Shown one piece after another: positions 16,542-25,212 of a DNA stretch of 64,000 nt. Under the pieces are notes generated by a model that saw nothing but the letters and a program-made list of their open reading frames with translations, searched no databases and was not told where the DNA came from. The stretch is taken from NCBI GenBank assembly GCA_965231815.1, contig OZ246890.1, positions 2,666,001-2,730,000 on the forward strand, read 5' to 3'. A program made the translations under genes and the position numbers. The DNA is from JAPPFW01 sp965231815 (GTDB lineage: Bacteria > Actinomycetota > Acidimicrobiia > Spongiisociales > Spongiisociaceae). The stretch's first letter is position 1; every line of letters begins with the position of its first letter.

Positions 16542-18356
16542 ATGGGCAGGTCATGGATGGAGTCCGACTTCGGTTCCGAGGTCACCGAACTCACCAATCA
16601 GTACAAGGCCAAGGAGATCGGCAGGCGGCAGTTCATGAAGCGCCTCGGCGCAGCCGGCATCGGAGTGGCGGCGGCGGCATCGATTCTGGCTGCGTGCGGT
16701 GATGATGAGCCGGAGACGACCTCGGCGACAACTCCGGCGCCCACCACCACGGACGCCATGACTGACGAAACTCCTGACACGACCGCCGCGATGGAGGAAC
16801 CCGAACCGGACATGATGGGTCCGACCGTAGGGGGTACGTTGCGCGAGGGGTACAACCGTGATGTCTCCAAGCATGACCCCCTCACGACCAACTGGTACGA
16901 CCCGGCGTTCTTCGCCATCTACGAGGCGATCCTTTCCAATGATCCGAGCGGCGCCACGGTTCCCCAGTTCGCCTCCGGCTTTTCCGCATCAGACGATGGG
17001 CTCGAGTATCGATTCACGATTCCGGAAGGAAAGCTGTCTCACTCGGGTGGAACCATCGACGCCGGGATGGTGGCCGAGTTCTACCGTTCCGTCCAGCAGT
17101 ACAGCTTTATCGCGGGCCTCGCCGCTCCGGTCGACACTTACGAGGCCGAGGGCAACGAAGTCATCATGAAGATGAAGAACCCCTGGGTCGGAGCATTGGG
17201 ACCGCACAAGACCGGTTACTGGAGAATCATCAACATCAACACCTGGAAGGAACATTCCCTGACCGCAGACGGCGAACTCGACGCCGCCTCTACCTTCGGC
17301 ACGGAAGTGGCCGACGGAACCGGTCCGTTTACCCATGAGGAGTGGGTACCGGGTAGCCACGTTCTAGTCAGGCGCTGGGAGGACTATCCCGGCTCGCAAA
17401 CACCCTTCTTCGAGAACAAGGGCGGGGCCTACCTGGACGCGGTTCGTTGGACGGTCATAACCGAGGCCGGACAGCGGGCTACCCAGCTGGAGAACGGCGA
17501 CATCGACACTCTGATCAACCCGGCCCACCAGGATATCGCCAGGCTGGAGTCGAACTCGGACCTGACGGTGATCAGGCACCCGGAATGGTCCGGCTATCAC
17601 CTGTCGATGAACCGTGATTACGCGGAGTTCTTCGGTGATCGGCTTACCCGTCAGGGCCTATCCCATGCGCTCGACCGCGAAGGAATGGTTCAGGCCATCC
17701 TCTTCGGCAATGGCGCCCCCACCTACGGTCCATTCCCGACCACCGACCGGAACTACGAACCTTCCGTCGAACAGTTCAACCAGTTCGATATCGATCTCGC
17801 CAACCAGAAACTGGACGAGGCCGGATGGTCCATGGGAAGCGACGGCGTAAGGGAGCGCGACGGGGTCAAGTTCGAGTTCCGGTACCTGGTAGAGGACGAA
17901 ACGACCCAGAAGTCGGTCGCGGAAGCGGTACAGGCCCAGTTCTCCAATGTGGGAGTGAGGGCGAACCTCGATGTGGTCGACCGGGCGCTTGCCTTCGAGC
18001 AGCAGAGCGGACCGGGCCGCGATTCGGTCGAGATGTCGCTCTTCTTCTGGTTGTGGCCCATCCCGCTGGATGTTCTCATCCTCTTCGGGGGATCGCAGTT
18101 CATCCCGGTGCCCAACTTCTCGCACGCCGCCGAGCCGCGGGTCGACGAAGCCATCAGCAACTGGCAAAGCTCGGCTACCGACGCCGAAGCCCAAGCGGCG
18201 GCCTCGGAGTTCCAGCTTGCGTGGGCGGAGGAACTGCCGTTCATCCCGCTCATGAACCAGAACGCCACTTTCGTTCACAACAACAAGGTGCATGGATGGC
18301 AACCGTTCGTGTGGAACCTGTATCCCTACTACAACGACACCTGGATCGAGGCGTAG
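16542..18356 (+). CDS. ABC transporter solute-binding lipoprotein, family 5 (peptide/opine/nickel), system 1
   Basis: Extracytoplasmic substrate receptor of a Dpp/Opp-type importer, 604 residues. The N-terminus carries a Tat-like signal (GRRQFMKRLGAAG, twin Arg at ~28-29) ending in a lipobox LAAC (Cys ~52), so it is probably exported folded and lipid-anchored. A ~45-residue Thr/Pro/Glu linker follows. Mature domain motifs: GTLREGYNRDVSKHDPL, DGLEYRFTIPEGKLSHSGGTI, DGTGPFTHEEWVPGSHVLVRR, LTRQGLSHALDREGMVQ. GGAGGG lies 7 nt before ATG. First gene of a five-gene operon. A hairpin separates it from the permease. The ligand cannot be inferred reliably. Confidence 0.9.
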   Translation: MGRSWMESDFGSEVTELTNQYKAKEIGRRQFMKRLGAAGIGVAAAASILAACGDDEPETTSATTPAPTTTDAMTDETPDTTAAMEEPEPDMMGPTVGGTLREGYNRDVSKHDPLTTNWYDPAFFAIYEAILSNDPSGATVPQFASGFSASDDGLEYRFTIPEGKLSHSGGTIDAGMVAEFYRSVQQYSFIAGLAAPVDTYEAEGNEVIMKMKNPWVGALGPHKTGYWRIININTWKEHSLTADGELDAASTFGTEVADGTGPFTHEEWVPGSHVLVRRWEDYPGSQTPFFENKGGAYLDAVRWTVITEAGQRATQLENGDIDTLINPAHQDIARLESNSDLTVIRHPEWSGYHLSMNRDYAEFFGDRLTRQGLSHALDREGMVQAILFGNGAPTYGPFPTTDRNYEPSVEQFNQFDIDLANQKLDEAGWSMGSDGVRERDGVKFEFRYLVEDETTQKSVAEAVQAQFSNVGVRANLDVVDRALAFEQQSGPGRDSVEMSLFFWLWPIPLDVLILFGGSQFIPVPNFSHAAEPRVDEAISNWQSSATDAEAQAAASEFQLAWAEELPFIPLMNQNATFVHNNKVHGWQPFVWNLYPYYNDTWIEA

Positions 18357-18396
18357 CCTCAGACACACATCCAATCCCGACCGGACGAACAACGGA

Positions 18397-18423
18397 GTGG
18401 GGTCCGCGAGACGCGGGCCCCAC
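18397..18423 (+). terminator. intercistronic stem-loop between binding-protein and permease genes
   Basis: GTGGGGTCCGCG - AGA - CGCGGGCCCCAC forms a 12-bp stem (one G-T wobble) with a 3-nt loop, starting 41 bp after the solute-binding protein stop. There is no clear T tract. In binding-protein transporter operons such hairpins commonly attenuate readthrough or protect the 3' end of the receptor mRNA, giving more receptor than membrane components. A comparable hairpin occurs at the same place in system 2 (56743-56767). Confidence 0.65.
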
Positions 18424-18445
18424 TCGTGGTTGAGAAGGGTGGTCG

Positions 18446-19378
18446 ATGAAGCTCCTGCTGGTGCGGACCGCCTACTTGGTGCTGATCGTGCTGGTCTCCT
18501 CCGTGGCGGTGTTCTACGCCATCAGGCTATCGGGTGGCGATGCGGTAGCGGCGGTGATCCAACCGGGCTCCGCCTCCCTTGAAGCGCGTGAACAACTACG
18601 AGAGTTGTGGGGTCTGAACCTCCCCATACACGAGCAGTACCTCACCTACATGGGAAGCCTGCTGCGGGGTGACCTCGGAAACTCGCTGACCAACAGCACT
18701 CCAATCGTGAACATGCTGGTAATCCACGGTCGTCACAGCCTGATGCTGGGTGGAGCGGCTTTCGTGCTGGTGTTCGGCTTGGGGGTCCCGCTGGGAATAC
18801 TGGCCTCCCTAAGAAGGAACAGCGCGGTGGATGCTTCCATCATGAGCTTCTCGGTTGCGGGTATGGCGGTTCCCAACTTCTGGCTGGCTCTGCTGGCGGT
18901 ATGGCTGTTCGCATCCACCCTCCACTGGTTACCGACCGCGGGATGTTGCAGCCCGCGTCACCTCGTCCTACCCGCGGTAGTACTGGCCATGGAAGGGCTA
19001 GCCCTGACGGTGCGCATGACCCGCTCGGCCATGCTGGAAAATCTGGAGCGGGATTTCGTGCGAACCCTACGGGCGGGGGGACTTTCCGAGTTCAGGGTGA
19101 TCGGAAGGCACGTCCTCCGGAATGCCCTGATACCGGTCGTGTCGTTGGCCGGCCTCCGGATCGGCCAGATCGTCGGTTACGCTCTGGTCGTCGAAACCAT
19201 ATTCGGGTGGCCCGGACTCGGCCAAGTACTGGTCAATGCCGTGCTGAGACGAGACTACCCGGTCGCCCAGTTCTTCTCCCTGCTGCTCGTAGCCTTGGTA
19301 GTGCTCGGCAACTGGCTGGCCGATCTGGGCTATCAAGCGACCAATCCTCGCCTTCGCGCGGGACGGCCGGGAGTATGA
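18446..19378 (+). CDS. ABC transporter permease, DppB type (system 1, first copy)
   Basis: Inner-membrane permease of 310 residues. It has an N-terminal membrane helix (AYLVLIVLVSSVAVFYAIRL), GNSLTNSTPIVNML, further helices, and the ATPase-contacting EAA-like loop DFVRTLRAGGLSEFRVIGRHVLRNALIPVVSLAGLRIGQ. The C-terminal VETIFGWPGLGQVLVNAV is typical of DppB. A 123-bp stretch near the 3' end (19160-19282) is identical but for one base to 21050-21172 in the second DppB copy, while the rest of the two genes is clearly diverged. Lies 22 bp after the stem-loop. Confidence 0.92.
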   Translation: MKLLLVRTAYLVLIVLVSSVAVFYAIRLSGGDAVAAVIQPGSASLEAREQLRELWGLNLPIHEQYLTYMGSLLRGDLGNSLTNSTPIVNMLVIHGRHSLMLGGAAFVLVFGLGVPLGILASLRRNSAVDASIMSFSVAGMAVPNFWLALLAVWLFASTLHWLPTAGCCSPRHLVLPAVVLAMEGLALTVRMTRSAMLENLERDFVRTLRAGGLSEFRVIGRHVLRNALIPVVSLAGLRIGQIVGYALVVETIFGWPGLGQVLVNAVLRRDYPVAQFFSLLLVALVVLGNWLADLGYQATNPRLRAGRPGV

Positions 19379-19403
19379 TGTCTTCGGAGCCGGAGGACTA
19401 CTA

Positions 19404-20342
19404 ATGGTCGAGCCAACAAGTTCCCATCTTGAAGCATGGAACGCCCGCCTCCTCGAATACGAGGAAAGCAGGAGGGTAGGCCCGGTTCAGGCCGCGTTCG
19501 AACGAATGCGCAGGAACAAACTGCTCTTGTTGGGCAGTGCGCTAGGACTGGTGGTATTGGGCGCCGGGGTCCTCGGTCCGATAATCTCGGGGGCCGACCC
19601 CACCGTCCAGAGCTTCTCGACTACCAACCAACCCCCCGGCGTCGAAGGCCACCTACTCGGCACCGATCACCTGGGGCGGGATCTCGCGGTGCGTACCTTC
19701 GTAGGCATACGGGTGAGCCTGATGGTGGCGGCGGGGGTCACCCTACTCTCGCTTGTACTGGGTCTGCTGCTGGGCATGGTGGGCGGCTTCCTCGGGGGAT
19801 GGCGAGACCGCACCATTCGGGGAGTTGTCGATTTCGTGTGGGGATTCCCGCTGATCCTGGTGGCGGTCCTGTTTGCCGGTGGTCTGGGGGAGGGGCTGTT
19901 CCCGGTCATCCTGGCGGTCGGTCTCGTCAACACCGCGGCGATAGCTCGTGTTGTCCGGGGCGAGGTTCTGACTCTGAGCGAACGGGAGTTCATCGAAGCG
20001 GCCCGCGCAGGCGGTCTATCCACCATCCGGATCATGACCAAGCACCTCTTCCCGAACATCCTGGCGCCTGCCCTCGTGCTCGCCTCGTACTACGTGGCGG
20101 TAGCGATAATCGCCGAAGCTGCGCTGTCGTTCATCGGTCTCGGCGCCCAACCCCCCACGCCCAGCTTGGGCGGCATGGTGTCCGACGGGCGTAACTTCCT
20201 CCAGTTGAACCACTGGGGTTCCACCATTCCCGGACTGACGATCGTGCTGCTCGTCCTCGCCGTTTCGCTGATCGGCGACGGCCTGAGGGATGTGTTCGAT
20301 CCCCGACTCCGCCACGAAGCCAAAGGGGTGGAGGAAGAATGA
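19404..20342 (+). CDS. ABC transporter permease, DppC type (system 1)
   Basis: A 312-residue inner-membrane permease. N-terminal cytoplasmic segment with FERMRRNKLLLLGSALGLVVL (first helix), the hallmark LLGTDHLGRDLAVRTFVGIRVSL, and the EAA loop REFIEAARAGGLSTIRIMTKHLFPNILAPALV, then AALSFIGLGAQPPTPSLGGMVSDGRNFL. Starts 25 bp after B1. Its stop overlaps the start of the second DppB copy by 4 bp (ATGA), so translation is coupled. Pairs with one or both DppB proteins to form the channel. Confidence 0.92.
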   Translation: MVEPTSSHLEAWNARLLEYEESRRVGPVQAAFERMRRNKLLLLGSALGLVVLGAGVLGPIISGADPTVQSFSTTNQPPGVEGHLLGTDHLGRDLAVRTFVGIRVSLMVAAGVTLLSLVLGLLLGMVGGFLGGWRDRTIRGVVDFVWGFPLILVAVLFAGGLGEGLFPVILAVGLVNTAAIARVVRGEVLTLSEREFIEAARAGGLSTIRIMTKHLFPNILAPALVLASYYVAVAIIAEAALSFIGLGAQPPTPSLGGMVSDGRNFLQLNHWGSTIPGLTIVLLVLAVSLIGDGLRDVFDPRLRHEAKGVEEE

Positions 20343-21256
20343 AAAGAGTAATCGCTCGCACCGCCTACATGGTCATCGTCCTCGTGCTCTCGTCCATCGC
20401 CGTCTTCTACGCCATCCGGTTGTCAGGGGGTGACGCGGTAGCTGCCCGGGTCCCGGCATCCGCGTCCGCCGAGGAGCGGGAAGCGGTAAGAGAGCAACTC
20501 GGGCTCAACGATCCCTTCCACCAGCAGTACTTCGACTACGTCAGGAGCATCCTTTCAGGTGACCTCGGTAACTCGCTTACCAACAACGCCCGGATCTCCA
20601 CGCTGATCGCTGAGCACGGGAAGAACAGCCTCATTCTGGGAGTAGCCGCCTTCGTGCTGGTATTCGGCCTCGGCATTCCTCTGGGTCTCCTCGCGTCCTT
20701 GCGAAGAAACTCCTGGTGGGATGGAGGGATCATGACCTTTTCGGTAGCCGGTATGGCGGTGCCGAACTTCTGGCTGGCTCTTTTGGCCGTTTGGTTATTC
20801 GCCTCCGTACTCGGATGGCTACCTTCGGCCGGATGTTGCGGGCCTAAGCAGTTGGTGCTCCCGTCGGTGGTGCTGGCGATGGAGGGAATGGCCCTCACCG
20901 TGCGAATGACCCGCTCGGCCATGCTGGAAAACCTCAACCAGGACTTTGTACGCACCCTGCGAGCGGGGGGTCTATCCGAAGTTCGTGTCGTCGTCAAACA
21001 TGTGTTCCGCAACGCGCTGGTGCCGATCGTTTCCCTCGCCGGACTGAGAATCGGCCAGATCGTCGGTTACGCTCTGGTCGTCGAAACCATATTCGGGTGG
21101 CCCGGACTCGGCCAAGTGCTGGTCAATGCCGTGCTGAGACGAGACTACCCGGTCGCCCAGTTCTTCTCCCTGGTACTGATAGCCATCGTCTTGCTCAGCA
21201 ACTGGCTCGCCGATGTCGGGTACACGGTGGTCAACCCGAGGTTGAGGAAGGCGTGA
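20339..21256 (+). CDS. ABC transporter permease, DppB type (system 1, second copy)
   Basis: A 305-residue paralogue of the protein at 18446-19378, with the same topology: AYMVIVLVLSSIAVFYAIRLSGGDAV, GDLGNSLTNNARISTLIAEHG, FVRTLRAGGLSEVRVVVKHVFRNALVPIVS, VETIFGWPGLGQVL. Two B-type permeases around a single C are unusual; an importer needs one B and one C. Either alternative B-C pairings or a redundant duplicate is possible. The 3' part shows the near-identical patch described for copy 1, pointing to gene conversion. Stop and the next ATG overlap by one base (TGATG). Confidence 0.92.
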   Translation: MKRVIARTAYMVIVLVLSSIAVFYAIRLSGGDAVAARVPASASAEEREAVREQLGLNDPFHQQYFDYVRSILSGDLGNSLTNNARISTLIAEHGKNSLILGVAAFVLVFGLGIPLGLLASLRRNSWWDGGIMTFSVAGMAVPNFWLALLAVWLFASVLGWLPSAGCCGPKQLVLPSVVLAMEGMALTVRMTRSAMLENLNQDFVRTLRAGGLSEVRVVVKHVFRNALVPIVSLAGLRIGQIVGYALVVETIFGWPGLGQVLVNAVLRRDYPVAQFFSLVLIAIVLLSNWLADVGYTVVNPRLRKA

Positions 21257-22266
21257 TGGCGGAGAAGGTTCGCCACGCCGACGCCGACCCCGGTCCGCTC
21301 CTGTCGATTCGGGAGCTCCATACCTCGGTGTCGACCCGGGGAGAATCCTTCGACGTGGTAAGGAACCTGAACCTCGACATCTACTCGAATGAGATACTCT
21401 GCCTGGTAGGGGAGAGCGGCTGCGGCAAGAGCATCACCGCCCTGTCGGTCATGGGACTACTACCCACCCCGCCGGTCCGGGTCAGCTCGGGAGAGATACT
21501 GTTCAAGGGAACGGACCTGTTGAAGCTGGGCAAACGCCCGATGCGCAAGATCCGCGCTGATGCGATCTCGATGATCTTCCAGGATCCGCTCACCTCCCTC
21601 GATCCGGTATTCACGGTCGGGAGCCTCATCACCGAGGTCATACGCGCCCATCGTGACGTGGGTGTACATGAGGCACGGGAGTTGGCCGCAGATGTGCTCG
21701 CCAAGGTCGGTTTGCCGGATCCCGTCAAGAGGCTCGACTCCTACCCTCATCAGCTCTCGGGCGGGATGCGGCAACGGGTGATGATCGCTCTGTCGCTGGT
21801 ACTCGACCCCGACATCCTGATTGCCGACGAACCCACCACCGCACTGGACGTGACCGTGCAGGCTCAGATCCTCGACCAGTTGATGCACGAACAACGTGAA
21901 CGCCACATGTCCATGTTGCTGATTACCCATGATCTAGCGGTGGTGGCGGCCGTAGCCGACCGGGTAGCCGTCATGTACGCCGGCGAGATCGTCGAGCAGG
22001 CCCCGGTCGATCAACTGTTCGATGATCCTCGCCACCCCTACACCCAAGGGTTGCTGAGGGCTCTCCCGCAGGTAACGATCAAACGCAAGCGGCTAGACCC
22101 TATCCCCGGTCTGGTTCCCCCTCCCCAGATGATGCCACCGGGTTGCCGGTTCTCCCCGCGGTGCCCCCATGCCATCGAAACCTGCTGGAAAGAACATCCG
22201 GAGTTGACCGATACCACGGACAACCGGATATTCCGCTGTTTCAACCCGCAGCCGTTCACTTCTTGA
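21256..22266 (+). CDS. ABC transporter ATP-binding protein, DppD type (system 1)
   Basis: A 336-residue ATPase that powers peptide import from the cytoplasmic face. Walker A is GESGCGKS, Q-loop IFQDPLTSLDPVFTVG, signature LSGGMRQRV, Walker B ILIADEPTTALDVT, H-loop LLITHDLAVV. The Opp/Dpp-specific C-terminal extension PPGCRFSPRCPHAIETCW carries cysteines that in this subfamily can bind an Fe-S cluster. The start overlaps the upstream stop (TGATG), so a longer in-frame start at 21097 inside the permease is rejected. Its usual DppF partner is absent here; a matching one lies at 28090-29118. Confidence 0.93.
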   Translation: MAEKVRHADADPGPLLSIRELHTSVSTRGESFDVVRNLNLDIYSNEILCLVGESGCGKSITALSVMGLLPTPPVRVSSGEILFKGTDLLKLGKRPMRKIRADAISMIFQDPLTSLDPVFTVGSLITEVIRAHRDVGVHEARELAADVLAKVGLPDPVKRLDSYPHQLSGGMRQRVMIALSLVLDPDILIADEPTTALDVTVQAQILDQLMHEQRERHMSMLLITHDLAVVAAVADRVAVMYAGEIVEQAPVDQLFDDPRHPYTQGLLRALPQVTIKRKRLDPIPGLVPPPQMMPPGCRFSPRCPHAIETCWKEHPELTDTTDNRIFRCFNPQPFTS

Positions 22267-22952
22267 TGGGCGTAAAGCCGATCCCCATCGCAGTCCAACT
22301 CCCTGACGGGCTCGTCCTCCGGGGACATGAGTGGTCGATCGACGGCCCCGCGGTGGTGTTCGTACATGACTTCGGTGACGATCTCGACAGCTGGGAGTCG
22401 GTGACCACCCAGGTGTCGGCCGCAGGATTCCGGGTGATCAGCATCGAACTTCGAGGACACGGACTATCCGATGGAGAACCCGACGCCGACATGGTATTTA
22501 ACGACTTGGCGGCGGCTCTGGGTGAGATAACCGCCTCGTTCGGACCGGTCGCCCTGGTTGCCTACGGTTCGGTCGCCGAGTGCCTGCTCTTCATGGACTC
22601 GGACTCCGGAGCTCCGGTCCAGGTGATGGTCTCACCACTCCCTTCAGGACGGCAGCCGATCGATTGGCGAATGACCCGCAAAGCCATGCGACTGGTCCTG
22701 TCCACCGGCCTGGCCGGCGAGGAAGGCAAGCACGTCGAGTTCATCTACCCCAGGATGAAAGGCCAACGCATGCAGGTCAGCGGGGCCTCAAAGCACACCG
22801 GTCCCGCCCTGCTGATGGACCAGCCCCAACTGGTAGAGCACTTGACCATGTTTCTCAGACGCTACCTGACCGGGTATCACCTATCGTGGATCGCGGACCA
22901 GGCCGACAAGATAGAAGCCGTACGGGTGGAGCATCCGCCTGCTGGCGGTTGA
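22266..22952 (+). CDS. alpha/beta-hydrolase-fold protein with altered nucleophile elbow
   Basis: A 228-residue protein with the alpha/beta hydrolase N-terminal pattern: VQLPDGLVLRGHEW, VVFVHDFGDDLDSWESV (oxyanion region), VISIELRGHGLSDGEPDADM and VALVAYGSVAECLLF. At the elbow, where G-x-S-x-G is expected, the sequence reads AYGSVAE, which places Gly at the usual Ser position; a hydrolytic role is therefore doubtful. It ends with a helical segment and a C-terminal His-poor tail. Translationally coupled to the ATPase by TGATG, so it is part of the transporter operon and may act on, or sense, its substrate. Confidence 0.72.
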   Translation: MGVKPIPIAVQLPDGLVLRGHEWSIDGPAVVFVHDFGDDLDSWESVTTQVSAAGFRVISIELRGHGLSDGEPDADMVFNDLAAALGEITASFGPVALVAYGSVAECLLFMDSDSGAPVQVMVSPLPSGRQPIDWRMTRKAMRLVLSTGLAGEEGKHVEFIYPRMKGQRMQVSGASKHTGPALLMDQPQLVEHLTMFLRRYLTGYHLSWIADQADKIEAVRVEHPPAGG

Positions 22953-22992
22953 CGCTCCCCACCACCGGACAACATGATTGGAGGACCGTAAA

Positions 22993-23865
22993 ATGGCGGT
23001 TGTCGACGCCCACCTACATCTGTTCAAGGCTCACAGCGAAGCCTACCCTCGACTGGTGTTCGAAGGGATGGTCCCCGCCGAACGGGAGGAACCGGCCGAG
23101 GAGCTACTGGGCGCCATGGAGCAAGCCGGGGTGGACCACGCCGTCGTAGTACCGCTATCCGCCCATGACGAGTATCTGGCAGAACTCCTGGTTGAACATC
23201 CCGGCCGTTTCGCCGGGGTCGGAGTGTACGACCCGGACGCTGAGGATGGAGCAGACCAGGTAGCTCGGAGAGCCGAACAAGTAGGGATACAGGGCTTGCG
23301 TTTCTACGGCTTCGGGGGAGAGGACGGACAGGACCCTGAAGCGCTCGCGGTGTTTCCGACCCTCGAAGCCATGCGTGACCTCGATATGAAGGTGTGGTTC
23401 TATGGCTCTCCCGACCAGGTACGGCTGCTTGACGGGACCATGAAGTTGCTACCCGGACTGAAGGTCGTACTTAACCACCTAGGCTTCTGTCCGGACATCT
23501 GGATGGAACTGGCCATCGACGAGTACATGCGGCCTCGATTCGACATTCCCCTGCCTCCCGATTCACTGGATCTCATCGAACAGTTGGCCGAGGACCATCC
23601 TGACGACCTGTACGTACATGTCTCGGGGCAGTATGCCTTTACCCGGACCCCTTATCCGCACCCTGACTTGGGAGAGGTGGTGAGTCGGATCTACGCCGCT
23701 TTCGGAGCGGGCCGGATGCTCAATGCCTCCGACTGGCCCTGGATAAAGGTGCAGCCCGGATACGGCGAGGTGCTATCCCTGGTGGATCACTACCTGCCTG
23801 AAATCAGTCCCGAGGAGCGGGCCCACATTCGTGGCGGCACGGCCTTCTCGCTGTTCAACTTTTGA
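22993..23865 (+). CDS. amidohydrolase family (amidohydrolase 2, TIM barrel)
   Basis: A 290-residue metal-dependent hydrolase of the amidohydrolase-2 group. DAHLHLF near the N-terminus provides the HxH metal motif, LKVVLNHLGF the middle His, and MLNASDWPW the conserved Asp at the barrel end. Family members hydrolyse or decarboxylate lactones, amides and aromatic acids. ATG 22993 is selected with GGAGG 8 nt upstream rather than TTG 22978. Probably the last gene of the system 1 operon, 40 bp after the alpha/beta protein. Confidence 0.84.
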   Translation: MAVVDAHLHLFKAHSEAYPRLVFEGMVPAEREEPAEELLGAMEQAGVDHAVVVPLSAHDEYLAELLVEHPGRFAGVGVYDPDAEDGADQVARRAEQVGIQGLRFYGFGGEDGQDPEALAVFPTLEAMRDLDMKVWFYGSPDQVRLLDGTMKLLPGLKVVLNHLGFCPDIWMELAIDEYMRPRFDIPLPPDSLDLIEQLAEDHPDDLYVHVSGQYAFTRTPYPHPDLGEVVSRIYAAFGAGRMLNASDWPWIKVQPGYGEVLSLVDHYLPEISPEERAHIRGGTAFSLFNF

Positions 23866-23990
23866 CGACGGACTCGGCCTGTCAACTCAAGTCAGCGCGT
23901 TCCGTTCCCCATCGAACCAAGGAAATCGGGACTCAATTGCCCCACGGCGATGCTTCAATGACGATGAGCGTCCGCTAGCCTTCAATACCG

Positions 23991-24647
23991 ATGCCCACAT
24001 TCGCCGTACCGGACCGCTTCGTTCCTCCGTTCGCGACGCTCCAAGCCATGCATCCTAAGGAATACTCAGCTCTTCGAGATGGCCTGGCGCGGGCACGTCC
24101 ATCCCTGAGCTTCCCTGCAATGGCAAGTTCCGTCGCTGTTGGATCCGGTCTCGACACCCACGATGTAGAGGTCCTCATCGAGGGTCTCACGGAGCTCCTT
24201 GCGGCGGGCCGCGCCCACGACCTATCAGTACGGGACTCGGCCATTCAAGTAGCCCGAGCGCTTGAAACTCAGGACGCCGAGAGCAAGGTCTCCGGTCTGG
24301 CAAACCGGATCACTGAGTTGCTGCATTGCTCGCCGATACAACTTCTCGGTAAGGCCCTAGATATCGGCAGCGAACATGAGCGGCTCTTCTTGGATGCCCG
24401 GATCGTATCCGACCTGCGACCCATCTTTGGTGACGATGTCGATGCTTTACCCGAAGGAGTACTAGTCAGACACACTCTCAAGATCGAGTTGATCCACGAA
24501 GACAGTTTCGGCAGCTTTTTCGTAGTTCTAGACGAAGCGGATCTACAAATGCTAGAAGAAATCATCCAACGTGCTAAGCGAAAGTCCACATCCCTTAGGT
24601 TGGTCTTGGAGCAGGCCGGGCTAACGTATCTGCGTTCGGAGGACTAG
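23991..24647 (+). CDS. conserved protein of unknown function, gene 1 of a three-gene cassette
   Basis: A 218-residue protein with no domain I can name. The middle is helical (VEVLIEGLTELLAAGRAHDL, ITELLHCSPIQLLGKALDI) and the C-terminal half has a recognisable uncharacterised pattern: FLDARIVSDLRPIFGDDVDALPEGVLVRHTLKIELI, FFVVLDEADLQMLEEIIQRAKRKSTSLRLVLEQAG. From memory the same DARI--D-RPIF...HTLKI pattern occurs in unannotated bacterial proteins that neighbour homologues of the next two genes. No membrane segment or signal peptide. The upstream gap 23866-23990 shows nothing striking. Base composition begins to fall towards the next gene. Confidence 0.7.
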   Translation: MPTFAVPDRFVPPFATLQAMHPKEYSALRDGLARARPSLSFPAMASSVAVGSGLDTHDVEVLIEGLTELLAAGRAHDLSVRDSAIQVARALETQDAESKVSGLANRITELLHCSPIQLLGKALDIGSEHERLFLDARIVSDLRPIFGDDVDALPEGVLVRHTLKIELIHEDSFGSFFVVLDEADLQMLEEIIQRAKRKSTSLRLVLEQAGLTYLRSED

Positions 24648-24648
24648 G

Positions 24649-25212
24649 TTGGTCTTGACTAAACCCGAGTCTTGGTTCATCGATTCGGGCGGCTCTATCA
24701 AGAGTACGCACAAAGACTCTAGGTTACTTATTCGTAACTCTCGTATTAGGGTGTCGCACATTACAAGACCTACGATCAGCTATTACAAGTCTCTTAGTGA
24801 GTGGACTAGCTCCAGTATGTCGGAGTATCGTAGTTATGCTAAAGGACGTATTGCTAGTCCCCGATCAGGGCTATTTGTTTTTTCAACGGTGTACAAGCCA
24901 TCAGATCCTTCCTCCGATGTCCTACGATCTCAATTTAATGTACTAGTTCGTGATTGGACCGAGGAGACGATGCTCAGTTCATCAATACACGAAAGATGCT
25001 CGCACTGGGCATATCAGCGTATAATCGGACTAGGGGCTGCTGTCGTTCCTCTTATCATCCAGGAGATACAGAGAGGCGGGAGACATTGGGGGTGGGCACT
25101 CTCAGCGATAACGGGCGAGAATCCAGCTGAACATGCTGAATCCCTGAAAGCGGCATCTGACGCGTGGATAGCTTGGAACCAGAAACGGCAGCTTCATGAG
25201 CGTAGAACCTAA
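24649..25212 (+). CDS. conserved protein of unknown function, gene 2 of the cassette
   Basis: A 187-residue protein starting at TTG one base after the previous stop, with GGAGG 6 nt upstream. The N-terminal ~110 residues are polar and unrecognised. The C-terminal ~75 residues have a distinctive pattern: DWTEETMLSSSIHERCSHWAYQRIIGLGAAVVPLIIQEIQ, HWGWALSAITGENPAEHAESLKAASDAWIAW. I recall this from unannotated proteins encoded beside DUF7689-type genes. The gene is clearly AT-richer than its surroundings (bases 24721-24780 are 43 % G+C by count) and uses rarer codons, which suggests recent transfer. Confidence 0.7.
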   Translation: MVLTKPESWFIDSGGSIKSTHKDSRLLIRNSRIRVSHITRPTISYYKSLSEWTSSSMSEYRSYAKGRIASPRSGLFVFSTVYKPSDPSSDVLRSQFNVLVRDWTEETMLSSSIHERCSHWAYQRIIGLGAAVVPLIIQEIQRGGRHWGWALSAITGENPAEHAESLKAASDAWIAWNQKRQLHERRT

